DNA from: Maratus speciosus
Taxonomy: Eukaryota > Arthropoda > Arachnida > Araneae > Salticidae
Direction of reading: 5' to 3'
NCBI GenBank assembly: GCA_963932465.1
Contig: OZ010794.1
Location: 445,548,502-445,612,501, forward strand
DNA length: 64,000 nt
The stretch's first letter is position 1, and every line of letters starts with the position of its first letter. The notes under the pieces were generated by a model. It ran no database searches and was not told the DNA's origin. It saw only the letters and a program-made list of their open reading frames with translations. Below, piece by piece: positions 1 through 8,218 of the stretch. The position numbers and the translations under genes were made by a program.

Positions 1-262
1 AACGTTAACATATTCCCAGAGATTGATGGTAGTTACAGTTAAGGTGCCCCAGTACTCCCCCCTTCCCCATCAGTGGTCTACAGACACGGTACCTGCTAGG
101 AAAATGAACTCTTCTACTGGATCAGATTATTTTCTCAGAGCAATTCTTTTGGTACGCAGTCGTATTTGGCTGTTGAAGGGTTTCCTTGGTTGCAAGCACA
201 TCTTCCGGCACACTGAGGAGAAATGCTGGTTTTAGTCGGTCGAGGCAAACACTTGTTTTTTT

Positions 263-610
263 TTGCCCTTCATGTCAAGTACAAATCTTGGATTTTCCTC
301 ACGGAAGCTGTCTCCCACTGAAAAACGGTATAGTGTGTACGATAGAAAATTATTAGCTGGCTATTCGCCTATTCGACATTTTCAATACATGCTTGAAGGT
401 AGGACATTTTGCATATATACCGATCGCAAACCGTTAACTTTCGCTTTTCATCAGAAATCACATAAAGAATCCCCACGGCAAAATAGACAACTGGATTACA
501 TATCACAATTCACAACAGATTTGTGTTACGTAAAAGGTTCAGATAGTATTGTTGCATACACTCTCTCTCGAACTACAGCTATAGATAGCCTTCGTCAATT
601 GATTATATAA
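263..610 (+). pseudogene. Ty3/gypsy pol fragment, RNase H domain
   Basis: A 115-codon frame reads as the RNase H part of a Ty3/gypsy pol polyprotein, the activity that removes RNA from the RNA-DNA hybrid during reverse transcription. Seen: KLSPTEKRYSVYDRKLLA near the start, IYTDRKPLTFAF in the middle (the usual TDxKPL block) and QLDYISQF followed by SIVAYTLSR at the end, where intact elements have VxADALSR. The frame stops at a TAA (608-610) where pol should run on into integrase, so it is broken. No reverse transcriptase domain precedes it; the first 262 bases of the window show nothing I recognise. Likely a dead genomic copy. Confidence 0.85.
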
Positions 611-1660
611 ATCTCGCTAAGGCACAGGCGAATGATCCTGAATTACAGGACTTAGTGAATAAAAGCACCTCCTTGAGACTCCGTAAAGTTGCTCTACGAG
701 ACGCAGAGCTTTATTGTGACTTTCAACAGTTACCATCAGGCTATATGTTCCAAAACGACTACGTTTTGAAGTTTTCAAATCACTGCATAATCTGTTCCAC
801 CAAGGGATAAAGGCTATTACAAAACTGATTACCAGTAGATTCGTGTGGCTGGAAGTGAACAAGGATTACAGAAACTGGTCTCGCGCTTGTGTTGCATGCC
901 GCAGAACTAAAGTACAACGTCATGTCTCCAGCCCCCTGGGTTCCTTTGTGCCCCGAAACGAAAGACTTCAACATATCCACATGGACATAATAGGACACTT
1001 GCCACCATTTCAAGGATACTGCTACGCCTTGACGATGATAGACCGATTCACGCGTTGGCCGGAGGCCATAGCCACATCACTGCAGAAACGGTTGCAAGGA
1101 CACTTGTTTCCACCTAGATTTCTCATTTTGGAGTGCCTATATACATAACTACCGATCGAGGTCGGCAGTTCAAAGCGGAACTATTATAATCTCTAGCTCG
1201 ACATTTCGGAATAACAAAGCTTCGAACAACTCCATTTAACTCGAAAGCCAACAGAATGATAGAACGACTGAAAAGGCCGCTGAAAGCTGCCATCAAATGC
1301 TGCATGACGGAGCGATGGGTAGATACATTACCATTTGTGCTGCTCGGCCTTCGGTCTTCCCTGAAAAAATACATTGGTGCAACAGTTTTGGAATTGATAT
1401 ATGGGATTACGTTAAGATTTCCAGTTGAATTATTAGGTCTGCGACCCACTTCGGTTCCTGATCCTAAACCATTCGTGGATAACCTGAGAGAGACCATGAG
1501 AAAATTTCAACCAGTACCTCCTGCAAACCATGGACGCCACACACCATTAATTTACCAGGATTTGAAAAGTACGTATTTATCAAGCATGATGCATCCAGGA
1601 AACCACTCCAGCCTGCCTACGACGGACCATTTAAAGTCCTCTCCCGTTCAGTAAAATGGA
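611..1660 (+). pseudogene. Ty3/gypsy integrase, frameshifted
   Basis: Continuation of the same gypsy pol in at least three frames. A zinc-binding part is readable at about 770-925 (HNLFH, then CVACRRTKV: an H-x3-H and C-x2-C pair). The catalytic core follows: MDIIGHLPPFQGYCYALTMI with DRFTRWPEAIAT (first Asp, 980-1075), TTDRGRQF (second Asp, 1148-1172) and NRMIERL (Glu, 1252-1272). A C-terminal piece at about 1590-1650 resembles the usual 'PLQPxYDGPFxVL' block. All three catalytic acidic residues survive, but an in-frame stop after the second Asp and several frameshifts make it non-functional. Confidence 0.85.
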
Positions 1661-1704
1661 CCATGGTCTCTCTCAGGTTATCCACGAATGGTTTAGGATC
1701 AGGA
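1456..1704. repeat. 43-bp perfect inverted copy of gypsy sequence
   Basis: Bases 1456-1498, inside the gypsy integrase C-terminal region, recur as a perfect reverse complement at 1662-1704, with weaker similarity continuing to about 1715. The inverted copy starts where the pol frame ends, so the 3' end of the gypsy remnant has been replaced by a flipped piece of itself. This looks like a fold-back or template-switch junction. The Penelope-type fragment starts about 40 bases further on. Confidence 0.9.
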
Positions 1705-1741
1705 TCTGAAGGCGGTCCATTGCCCAGTCAAGTTCAGTCAA

Positions 1742-2128
1742 ATGTACCCATTTTTGCATTTTATAATCCCATTCAGCACAGAACAACATGGGAGTTTATT
1801 TTATATTGGTATGACATCTCGAAAATTTGAGGAAATATTAAAAGAGTACATTTCTGATATCAGGTTTAAATTATCAAGTACAGCTTTATCCAGATTGTAT
1901 CAAAAAGAAAATATTAAGATAAACTTCAAAAAAGCTAAAATGATCATTTCAACATCTAACCATTATTATTCAGTAATCCGTGAATCCATAGAAATTTTAC
2001 TTAGAAGTGATACTGTTTGTAACGATGTCCTTTCTTATAATAATCCCGCGATTTGGTATAATATCCTAAATATTTCAAGAACTCCTGATAATATGAACTT
2101 TTCACACCTCTGCAAAGAAATGGACTGA
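1742..2128 (+). pseudogene. Penelope-like element, GIY-YIG endonuclease end
   Basis: A 128-codon frame matches the C-terminal GIY-YIG endonuclease that Penelope-like retroelements carry after reverse transcriptase and that nicks the target DNA. Seen: LFYIGMTSRKFEEILKEY (the YIG strand and following helix), SSTALSRL, INFKKAKMIIST, and RESIEILL, whose Glu matches the conserved catalytic Glu of the family. The first GIY tripeptide is degraded, and the usual Arg and His of the 'RxFxxRxxEH' helix read Ile and Tyr, so activity is doubtful. No reverse transcriptase lies upstream: the preceding sequence is the inverted gypsy junction. Probably a 5'-truncated, decayed insertion. Confidence 0.75.
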
Positions 2129-3110
2129 GCTCCGCTTGTGCATGCGTACTATTTTGTTTTTGTTTTTAAAATTTATTTTCTATTCAGTCAGTTATCTTTT
2201 CCCTCTGAAAATGAACCCGTGTGTGTTCGAAAGATCCCAGGGTTGCATTTAATAACATTTTTATATGTTTATGTCACCTTTTAAGTAGTTATAAATATGT
2301 TGCAAAGTTTATAGTGAATACGGATAGGTAAATTTTGAGATGGTGAAAATGATGCAAGGTTTAGATTTCAAGCAGAAAACAAATTTTATGATTGTGTCAG
2401 AGTGCAATAATTTTTGCTGATTTTTCGTTCGGTAATATTTTGGTAACTTTAAATGAAAGTAATATTTCTTTTAAGATTCGGACTAACCAATATTTGATGG
2501 ATTTGCTATTGCAATTAATTTCGTAGGTTTATTATAAATCAATGTAACAGTTCTTTTTAGCCCCCGGTATGCTATTTCTTTCTCCCAGCTTATTTTGTTT
2601 CCAATAAATAACGTTACCTTGTATACGCCAGCCGTAAAACAAAAGCCAATCTTTCATTGTGCGATTAAATACTCTACAGCATTTTTTTAAACTTCTAAGC
2701 ATCGCACATTTTCAGTGTTTATACCGTCGTATTAGGGAAAAAAGTACTTTTTAATGCAATTTGTTTGAAAGCTGTATCTCCATTTATTTTTGAAATATTA
2801 ATTTTTTTGTAGTTTTTAGCATCATTTGTTTAATTTTGGCAGCTCAAGTACTCCATTTCTGTAGAAAGAAAGAAAAAGTTGTTGAAAAATAGCAATTATA
2901 TCTTTTTGTTGCCATTTTCTCATAAAAATTGAAAAAAAAATTAATTAAAATACGTGCTATTTTGAGAAAAATATAAATGAATGATTTATGATAAAACATG
3001 GAGCTATTATAAACTATATTTAATTTCAAGTATCTATATTAATGCAAATGACGTCATTTTACATAAAATAAAAGCGTGTGCTTTAAGTCTTAAAATTGAA
3101 ATATGTTTTG
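2129..3110. other. A+T-rich stretch, likely old retroelement 3' region plus dispersed repeat
   Basis: No gene seen. Directly after the endonuclease frame the sequence may be its 3' untranslated region (inference from position). Bases 2660-2890 are a copy of a dispersed repeat also present at about 41290-41440 and 46065-46260; shared blocks include 'TGCAATTTGTTTGAAAGCTG' and the flanking 'AACTTCTAA(A/G)CATC'. The rest shows nothing I can name. Confidence 0.5.
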
Positions 3111-3278
3111 CAGTAGAGTCCCGATTATCCGAGTCCCGCTTAACCGAGTTATTTTCTTCTGATGGACTGGTGGCTTCTATTATTATGAAACAGCTGACTG
3201 CTCTTTCATCTTCTCCTAACGCTTCATTTATAATGGCTGTTTCATAATAATAGAAACCACCAGTCCACCAGAAGAAAA
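3111..3278. mobile_element. pogo/Tigger-like terminal repeat with 42-bp hairpin
   Basis: Bases 3111-3148 begin CAGTAGAGTCCCGATTATCC, the form of pogo/Tigger terminal repeats (compare 31735 and 32888 in this window). It runs into an inverted repeat: arms 3152-3193 and 3237-3278, 42 bases each with two mismatches, around a 43-base spacer. No matching right terminal repeat was found, so this is a solo end or truncated MITE. Confidence 0.6.
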
Positions 3279-3679
3279 TGAAGTAATGGAACTGCCGTGG
3301 GAGACACTAAATTCTGTAAAAGCTGAATTCCTGTTCTCTAGTTTTAAACATTTCTTTTCGCCGAAATTCGACAGGCCCCACCTCTTGTTTTATTAAGAAA
3401 CTATTATCTTTTTCATATTATTACGTCATCATGTAATTTACTTTCGGGTTTCATGCTTCCATAAGAGCTCCATGATCGTAATTTTATCTTACTGCAGATG
3501 ATCACGCGCAATGATGTAGTAGAGTTTTTTAGAATAAAATATTTCATTCAATTTTTAAAGCACAAATAACAGGAATCTAAATTTGTCACTTTTTAATATA
3601 TCGGAAATTTTTATTTTTTTGCAAAATTCTATTGAATTTTTGTTAAATTATTGACGATTTTACGAAAACAGTTGAAAAT
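3279..3679. other. Intergenic, upstream of the H1-like gene
   Basis: No gene or recognised repeat. It would contain the promoter of the H1-like gene if that gene is live, but I see no convincing TATA or initiator element that stands out from the A+T-rich background. Confidence 0.5.
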
Positions 3680-4273
3680 ATGTCGCAAGTAAGAAAAACA
3701 TCAACAGATATCGAAAAAGCAATTTTGAAAGCCATTCGTCATCTTGGTCAGACTAGAGGTTCTTCTTCAGCCGATATTTTGCGGTATTTGACGTCCAAGA
3801 GACTTATGAATATGGTGGATTCAGAAGACATCGTCCAGCTGAATCTTAATAATGCTGTTGATAAAGGACTTCTGAAACAGTTGACTAATGGAAAGTACAA
3901 AGTCAACGAAACTGCAAGGCGCAGGGAATCTCGTAGCAGAAGTCGCTCAAGAGCCAAGCCTAAACGCAGGTCCAGATCCAGGAAGCGGTCTGGAAATAGG
4001 AGACGTCGGCATTCGAGCAGTGGCAGAAGACGCAAGCATTCCAGCAGTGGCAGAAGACGCAAACGTTCCAGCAGTGGCAGAAGACGCAGGCGTTCCAGAG
4101 TGGCAGAAGACGCAAGCGTTCGAGCAGCGGAAGGAAACGCAAGGATTCCACTTTCCGGCGACGACGATCAAGACCACGCACAAAAATGCCTAAAGAACAG
4201 GAAAAACTGTTCAAGATGTCAAATCTGTGTTCAAGATGGCTACTCCGAAATTTGGAGAAGCTATTATATTTAA
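3680..4273 (+). CDS. Histone H1 / protamine-like protein, C-terminus frameshifted
   Basis: A 197-codon intronless frame. Residues ~8-75 fit the linker-histone winged helix (H15): ILKAIRHLGQTRGSS, then DILRYL, LNNAVDKGLLKQL and GKYKVN. Such domains bind nucleosomal DNA at the dyad. Residues ~80-140 are an Arg/Ser tail with four tandem 8-residue units of RSSSGRRR type (about 4010-4095), as in sperm nuclear basic proteins of the H1-derived protamine-like class. At about 4100 one unit lacks two bases compared with its neighbours; after it the frame turns acidic (VAEDASVRAAEG). The other frame stays basic for about 30 more codons and ends at a TGA at 4280-4282, so the deletion is either a real mutation (pseudogene) or a sequencing error in the repeat. 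Start is the first ATG. The H15 fit argues against an SR splicing factor. Confidence 0.75.
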   Translation: MSQVRKTSTDIEKAILKAIRHLGQTRGSSSADILRYLTSKRLMNMVDSEDIVQLNLNNAVDKGLLKQLTNGKYKVNETARRRESRSRSRSRAKPKRRSRSRKRSGNRRRRHSSSGRRRKHSSSGRRRKRSSSGRRRRRSRVAEDASVRAAEGNARIPLSGDDDQDHAQKCLKNRKNCSRCQICVQDGYSEIWRSYYI

Positions 4274-4329
4274 ATCACACATGATTAATTTGTATAAAAG
4301 TTAGATGACTAAGATCACGGTTATAAAGA

Positions 4330-4335
4330 AATAAA
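4330..4335 (+). other. Polyadenylation signal candidate
   Basis: An AATAAA hexamer about 55 bases after the stop codon of the H1-like gene, the expected distance for its mRNA 3' end. A+T-rich DNA throws up this hexamer by chance, so support is positional only. Confidence 0.4.
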
Positions 4336-4656
4336 ATTAAAGTAATTTATCTTGCCTGTTTTTTTAAATGCTTTTACTACTGTAATAAGTTATTAGCTTT
4401 TATCAATTAACTTTTAATCTTTTAATTATGCTGGAGTTTTAGCATTTTTAAGATTCATAATTCGATAGTTGAAAGCTACTTAGGTTTTTTTTATATATAA
4501 AATTATTAATAAAATTATTTCCAAGTATATATTTTAAATTGGGAAGAGTTCCATATCCTGTGCGGGTTGGCGCGATTGGCGAAGGAATCCAAAAGGGCGC
4601 CAAAAAGCAATTTTAGCATCTTATAAAAATTTTCAAAATGGCAAAAAACATGGTCG

Positions 4657-4862
4657 GCACAGATGTCATATTCGCCCCATATTGGCGCGATTTTTTTCCG
4701 ACGCCAATGTCATATACGCAATGTATACTTAACCGGCGCCAAAGTGTCGTTATTTTACTTGATATGGTAACCCGGATGTTGTTGTTTATGCTGTTGACGT
4801 TTTCGCCAAATCGGCGTCGGAAAAAAATCGCGCCAATATGGGGCGAATATGACATCTGTACC
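4657..4862. mobile_element. M1 palindromic hAT-like MITE, copy 1
   Basis: 206 bp, ends GGCACAGATGTC and GACATCTGTACC; the arms continue inward as an imperfect long palindrome containing CGCCCCATATTGGCGCGA. Left flank acatggtc; the right flank keeps only acatg because the tandem-duplication junction falls there. Non-coding. Confidence 0.9.
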
Positions 4863-5003
4863 ACATGAGATATATATTTTTTAAATTGGGAAGAGTTCCA
4901 TATCCTGTGCGGGTTGGCGCGATTGGCGAAGGAATCCAAAAGGGCGCCAAAAAGCAATTTTAGCATCTTATAAAAATTTTCAAAATGGCGGAAAAACATG
5001 GTC

Positions 5004-5209
5004 GGCACAGATGTCATATTCGCCCCATATTGGCGCGATTTTTTTCCGACGCCAATGTCATATACGCAATGTATACTTAACCGGCGCCAAAGTGTCGTTA
5101 TTTTACTTGACATGGTAACCCGGATGTTGTTGTTTATGCTGTTGACGTTTTCGCCAAATCGGCGTCGGAAAAAATCGCGCCAATATGGGGCGAATATGAC
5201 ATCTGTACC
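5004..5209. mobile_element. M1 MITE, copy 2, perfect 8-bp TSD
   Basis: Same element as 4657-4862, in the second tandem unit. Flanked on both sides by acatggtc, a perfect 8-bp duplication. An 8-bp TSD is the hallmark of hAT transposases; the GGYACAGATG terminus is not the commonest hAT type, so the superfamily call is an inference. Confidence 0.92.
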
Positions 5210-5254
5210 ACATGGTCTTTAAATATTTATAAACATATATATATTTAATAAATG

Positions 5255-5468
5255 GGAACAGATGTTATATATTCCCGTGGCCGCCATCTTGGATTTTTCT
5301 TGGCGTGAAAACCCCTTTTCCGCCAAGTAAATGTCACCAAGCAGATTTATGCGCATGTTAGGTTTAACGGGGTTGCGAGAACACGTCACTCGTCGGAGTT
5401 GCCTTATCGTTAAACGCCAACAAAACATAGCCGAGAAATTCAAGATGACGGCTGCAGGAATATATAAC
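5255..5468. mobile_element. M2 MITE, copy 1, right end lost
   Basis: Starts GGAACAGATGTTATATATTC and carries the block 'GCCGCCATCTTGGAT' and inner sequence shared with the copy at 6845-7251 (for example 'GCGCATGTTAGG' region). The right arm is recognisable up to about 5468 but lacks the final CATCTGTTCC. The GGAACAGATG end resembles the M1 terminus (GGYACAGATG), suggesting mobilisation by the same kind of transposase. Confidence 0.75.
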
Positions 5469-5608
5469 AACGAAACAATTAACGAGGCTGCATCTCTACC
5501 AATAGAATATTCAGTTTTGTTTTAACTATAATTTTTTGGCAACTTTATGTAATGTTTTTCCACTTGTTGAACTTTAAAATCTAGTATGACTTTTACGTTA
5601 GAAATTAG

Positions 5609-5642
5609 CTGATGAGGAATTCAGAATGAATCCGAAACGTCC
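5609..5642 (+). ncRNA. Hammerhead-ribozyme-like core
   Basis: CTGATGAG (5609-5616) and CGAAAC (5633-5638) match both conserved hammerhead core strands. Between them GGAaTTC and GAATCC can pair as stem II (six pairs, one bulged A, 5-base loop), and a GTC cleavage triplet follows at 5639-5641. The minimal stem III is the form described for ribozymes in Penelope-like elements. Stem I pairing around it is weak (two pairs, then mismatches), so this may be a decayed or chance motif. No Penelope coding sequence is attached. Confidence 0.4.
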
Positions 5643-5734
5643 TTTTATATTGTTTTTAGTGTTTTTATCTTGTAATGTAATGTAATGTCTGTTATTTTGA
5701 AAAGTTTTTATAAATATATAACACCTTAGCCAAT

Positions 5735-5915
5735 AAATGTCATACATGTCACATGTTAAAAAAAATACGATGTTTATACAGATAGTTTTATTTTTATGTA
5801 CATATATTACATATAGAGATATACTTTATACATACATAATATACATATACGTACGTAATTACATACATTATGTATATTACATACGTACTATACATAATAC
5901 ACTTATAAATAAATA
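5735..5915. repeat. TACATA-type microsatellite
   Basis: Simple-sequence DNA of alternating TACATA/TATACG words, about 5795-5910. Spurious open frames here reflect low complexity. Confidence 0.8.
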
Positions 5916-5937
5916 TTATGCAGTTATATATTATTTT

Positions 5938-6356
5938 GGCACAGATGTCATATACGCCCATATTGGCACGCTTTTTTGGCACAGATGTCATATTCGCCCC
6001 ATATTGGCGCGATTTTTTTCGGTTGCCAATTTGGCGAAAACATCAACAGCATAAACAACATAATCCGAGTTACCACATCAAGCAAAATAACGACACTTTG
6101 GCGCAAGTTAAGTACCTGGTTCCTATATGATATTGGCGACAGAAAAAAAATCGCGCCAATATGGGGCGAATATGACATCTGTACCGCTTTTTTTATGAAG
6201 CCAATGTGATATACGCAACGAGTATTTAACTATGGCGCCAAAGTGTCATTATTTTGCTTGATATGGTAACCCGGATGATGTTGTTTATGCTATTGATGTT
6301 TTCGCCAAATTGGCAACGGAAAAAATCGCGCCAATATGGTACATGACATCTGTGCC
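5938..6356. mobile_element. M1 MITE, outer copy split by another M1
   Basis: Left part 5938-5977 and right part 6186-6356 together make one M1 element, interrupted by a younger M1 copy (5978-6185). Outer flanks attatttt and ataatttt match at 7 of 8 positions, an aged 8-bp TSD. More diverged than the inner copy, as expected for the older insertion. Confidence 0.88.
5978..6185. mobile_element. M1 MITE, inserted inside another M1
   Basis: 208 bp from GGCACAG to CTGTACC. Both sides carry gctttttt (5970-5977 and 6186-6193), a perfect 8-bp TSD made from the host copy's own arm. This self-nesting shows at least two rounds of M1 activity. Confidence 0.92.
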
Positions 6357-6602
6357 ATAATTTTATATATTTATTATATATGTCAAATTAAAACAAAAGT
6401 TATAAATTTTCCCGAAAAAAATATGCTAAATGTAAAAAATGACACAAAAACATATGAATAAAGTCTATTTCAGAAATAAAGAAACCCCAAAGGCTGAAGA
6501 TCACAACCACATCGATTCATTTAATGCGAAAAAAAGCTCGCCGAAAAAACCAGCACAGGATATGGAACTCTTTTTAAACGTTTGATTTGCTATAATAAAT
6601 TA

Positions 6603-6809
6603 GGTACAGATGTCATATTCGCCCCATATTGGCGCGATTTTTTTCGGTTGCTAATTTGGCGAAAACATCAACAGCATAAACAACATAATCCGGGTTACCA
6701 CATCAAGCAAAATAGCGACACTTTGGCGCAAGTTAAGTACCTGTTGCCTATATGATATTGGCGACAGAAAAAAATCGCGCCAATATGGGGCGAATATGAC
6801 ATCTGTACC
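6603..6809. mobile_element. M1 MITE, perfect 8-bp TSD
   Basis: 207 bp, GGTACAG to CTGTACC, flanked on both sides by ataaatta. Internal sequence is the TTGGCGAAAACATCAACAGC variant seen at 5978 and 7751. Confidence 0.92.
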
Positions 6810-6844
6810 ATAAATTATTCTTAAATTATTTTTGTTCCTCAATT

Positions 6845-7251
6845 CCACTAAGATGCTGTATATTACCTCCGCCGCCATCTTGGATTTCTTGGCGTGGCAC
6901 AGATGTCATATTCGCCCCATATTGGCGCGATTTTATTCTGACGCCAATGTCATATACGCAACGGGTACTTAACTGGCACCAAAGTGTCGTTATTTTGCTT
7001 GATGTGGTAACCCGGATTATGTTGTTTATGCTGTTGATGCTTTCGCCAAATTGGCAACCGAAAAAATATCGCGCCAATATGGGGCGAATATGACATCTGT
7101 CCCTTGGCGTTGTTTATCGATAAGGCAACCCCGTTAAGCCTAACATGCGCATAAATTGCTGCTTGGCGACATTTACTACTTGGCGGAAAGGGTTTTTCAC
7201 GCCAAGAAAAAATCCAAGATGGCGGCCGAGGGAATATACAGCATCTGTTCC
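6845..7251. mobile_element. M2 MITE, copy 2, interrupted by M1
   Basis: Left part 6845-6895 and right part 7103-7251 reconstitute an M2 element: both arms carry the GCCGCCATCTTGGAT block in inverted orientation and the right end reads CATCTGTTCC. The interruption is an M1 copy with its own TSD, so M2 is older here. The left terminus is decayed. Confidence 0.82.
6896..7102. mobile_element. M1 MITE inserted in M2
   Basis: Starts GGCACAG and ends CTGTCC (one base short of the usual end). The 8-bp sequence cttggcgt lies at 6888-6895 and 7103-7110, and the uninterrupted sister M2 at 5255 contains one such site, which supports the insertion. Confidence 0.9.
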
Positions 7252-7538
7252 ATAAATTCCCCAACGATACTAAAGTTAAATTTAAAATTTAAGTATTCCT
7301 TTTCCATTAACTGATAAGCGACTAATTCTCGATAATTCAGGACCGTGCCAAACTGTTGAGCTGTGGATAAATACTCATTGCAATCTGGTATAAAGAAATT
7401 ACTGACCACAAAAGAAAATTTGAAAGAGATGTTGCAGACGCACCGGGGTTGGCGAAATTTTTGTTTTTGCGCCAACTTAACGAGAAAATCCCATTTTCGA
7501 ATACATGTTAAATCTAGCCTGTGAAAATAGCACGAAAG
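7252..7538. other. Unassigned spacer between MITEs
   Basis: No gene or recognised element. A short frame on the minus strand (7197-7475) begins inside M2 and shows no known domain. The tail (7440-7480) has GGTTGGCGAAATTT and TTTGCGCCAAC, so another decayed element is possible. Confidence 0.4.
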
Positions 7539-7741
7539 GGCACATATGTCATATACGCCCCATATTGGTGCGATTTCTTTCTGACGCCAATGTCATATAC
7601 GCACCGGGTACTTAATTGGCGCCAAATTTTCGTTATTTTACTTGATATGGTATCCCGATATAGATGATATAGTAACGAAGTTTCCGCCAAATTGGCGTCG
7701 GAAAAATTCGCGCCAATATATATATATATGACATCTGTGCC
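7539..7741. mobile_element. M1 MITE, no clear TSD
   Basis: 203 bp, begins GGCACATATGTC and ends GACATCTGTGCC, with a TATATATA expansion in the right arm. Flanks (cacgaaag and aaaattgc) do not match. More diverged than its neighbours. Confidence 0.8.
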
Positions 7742-7750
7742 AAAATTGCT

Positions 7751-7957
7751 GGTACAGATGTCATATTCGCCCCATATTGGCGCGATTTTTTTCGGTTGCC
7801 AATTTGGCGAAAACATCAACAGCATAAACAACATAATCCGGGTTACGACATCAAGCAAAATAACGACACTTTGGCGCAAGTTAAGTACCTGTTGCCTATA
7901 TGATTTTGGCGACAGGAGAAAATCGCGCCAATATGGGGCGAATATGACATCTGTTCC
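7751..7957. mobile_element. M1 MITE, 7/8 TSD
   Basis: 207 bp, GGTACAG to CTGTTCC, flanked by aaattgct and aaattact. It lies ten bases from the previous copy. Confidence 0.88.
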
Positions 7958-8149
7958 AAATTACTTTAATTTTGAAAGTATCGGCCATGTTGGCTTCTTT
8001 ATCTCTGACTTTCAGATTGGCGATCATTTACAAAAATGGCATTTCGGCGTGTTTTGGGAAAAAATCGCCAAGTTCAATCTGCGGCTGCGGGCCTATAACA
8101 CATTTGTTCCAAATTAATTTATTATAAAACACACTCTATGTTTAATTTA
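7958..8149. other. Possible decayed M2-type half element
   Basis: Sequence around 8080-8112 (CGGCTGCGGGCCTATAACAC then TTTGTTCC) resembles the right end of M2 (GGCGGCCGAGGG, then CATCTGTTCC), and GGCCATGTTGGC near 7983 recalls its left arm. Too diverged for a firm call. Confidence 0.35.
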
Positions 8150-8218
8150 GGTACTTTTTAGTTATCCCGTCGACCAATTTCGCCAAATTATACAAACTGA
8201 CATAATTTTTATTTTAAA
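8150..8218. repeat. Fragment of the ATCCCGTCGAC element
   Basis: About 65 bases match the left end of the 52097-52910 element: 'TTATCCCGTCGACCAATTTC', 'GCCAAATTATA' and 'TGACATAATTTTTATTT'. The match stops at 8218, exactly where a Helitron-like CTAG terminus begins, so the Helitron probably inserted into this older element. Confidence 0.7.

Larger units (their letters stand above)
4527..5217. repeat. Tandem duplication, 347-bp unit carrying an M1 MITE
   Basis: Two near-identical head-to-tail units (about 4527-4869 and 4873-5217; offset 347). Each begins with 'AAATTGGGAAGAGTTCCATA', runs through a segment rich in GGCGC, and ends in one M1 MITE copy. Only the second copy has its complete 8-bp target duplication (acatggtc on both sides); the first has it only on the left, so the MITE inserted first and the whole unit was duplicated afterwards. 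A diverged relative of the leading segment lies inverted at 6543-6585. Confidence 0.9.

Noticed and set aside
23..235. 70-codon frame and a possible purine tract / LTR junction on the minus strand
   Set aside because: GGGGAAGGGGGGAGTAC on the minus strand looks like a polypurine tract, but no second LTR or flanking pol in that orientation is present, and the frame has no domain.
3888..4193. Overlapping frame in the H1-like gene with VAEDAS/VPAVAEDA repeats
   Set aside because: It is the shifted reading of the Arg/Ser repeat DNA; the H15 domain and its basic tail explain the sequence better.
3680..4273. SR splicing factor
   Set aside because: RS dipeptides are present but there is no RNA-recognition motif; the N-terminal fold fits a linker-histone winged helix.
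4613..5113. 166-codon minus-strand frame with repeated peptides
   Set aside because: It runs through two copies of the M1 MITE and their tandem unit; the peptide repeat is only the DNA repeat translated.
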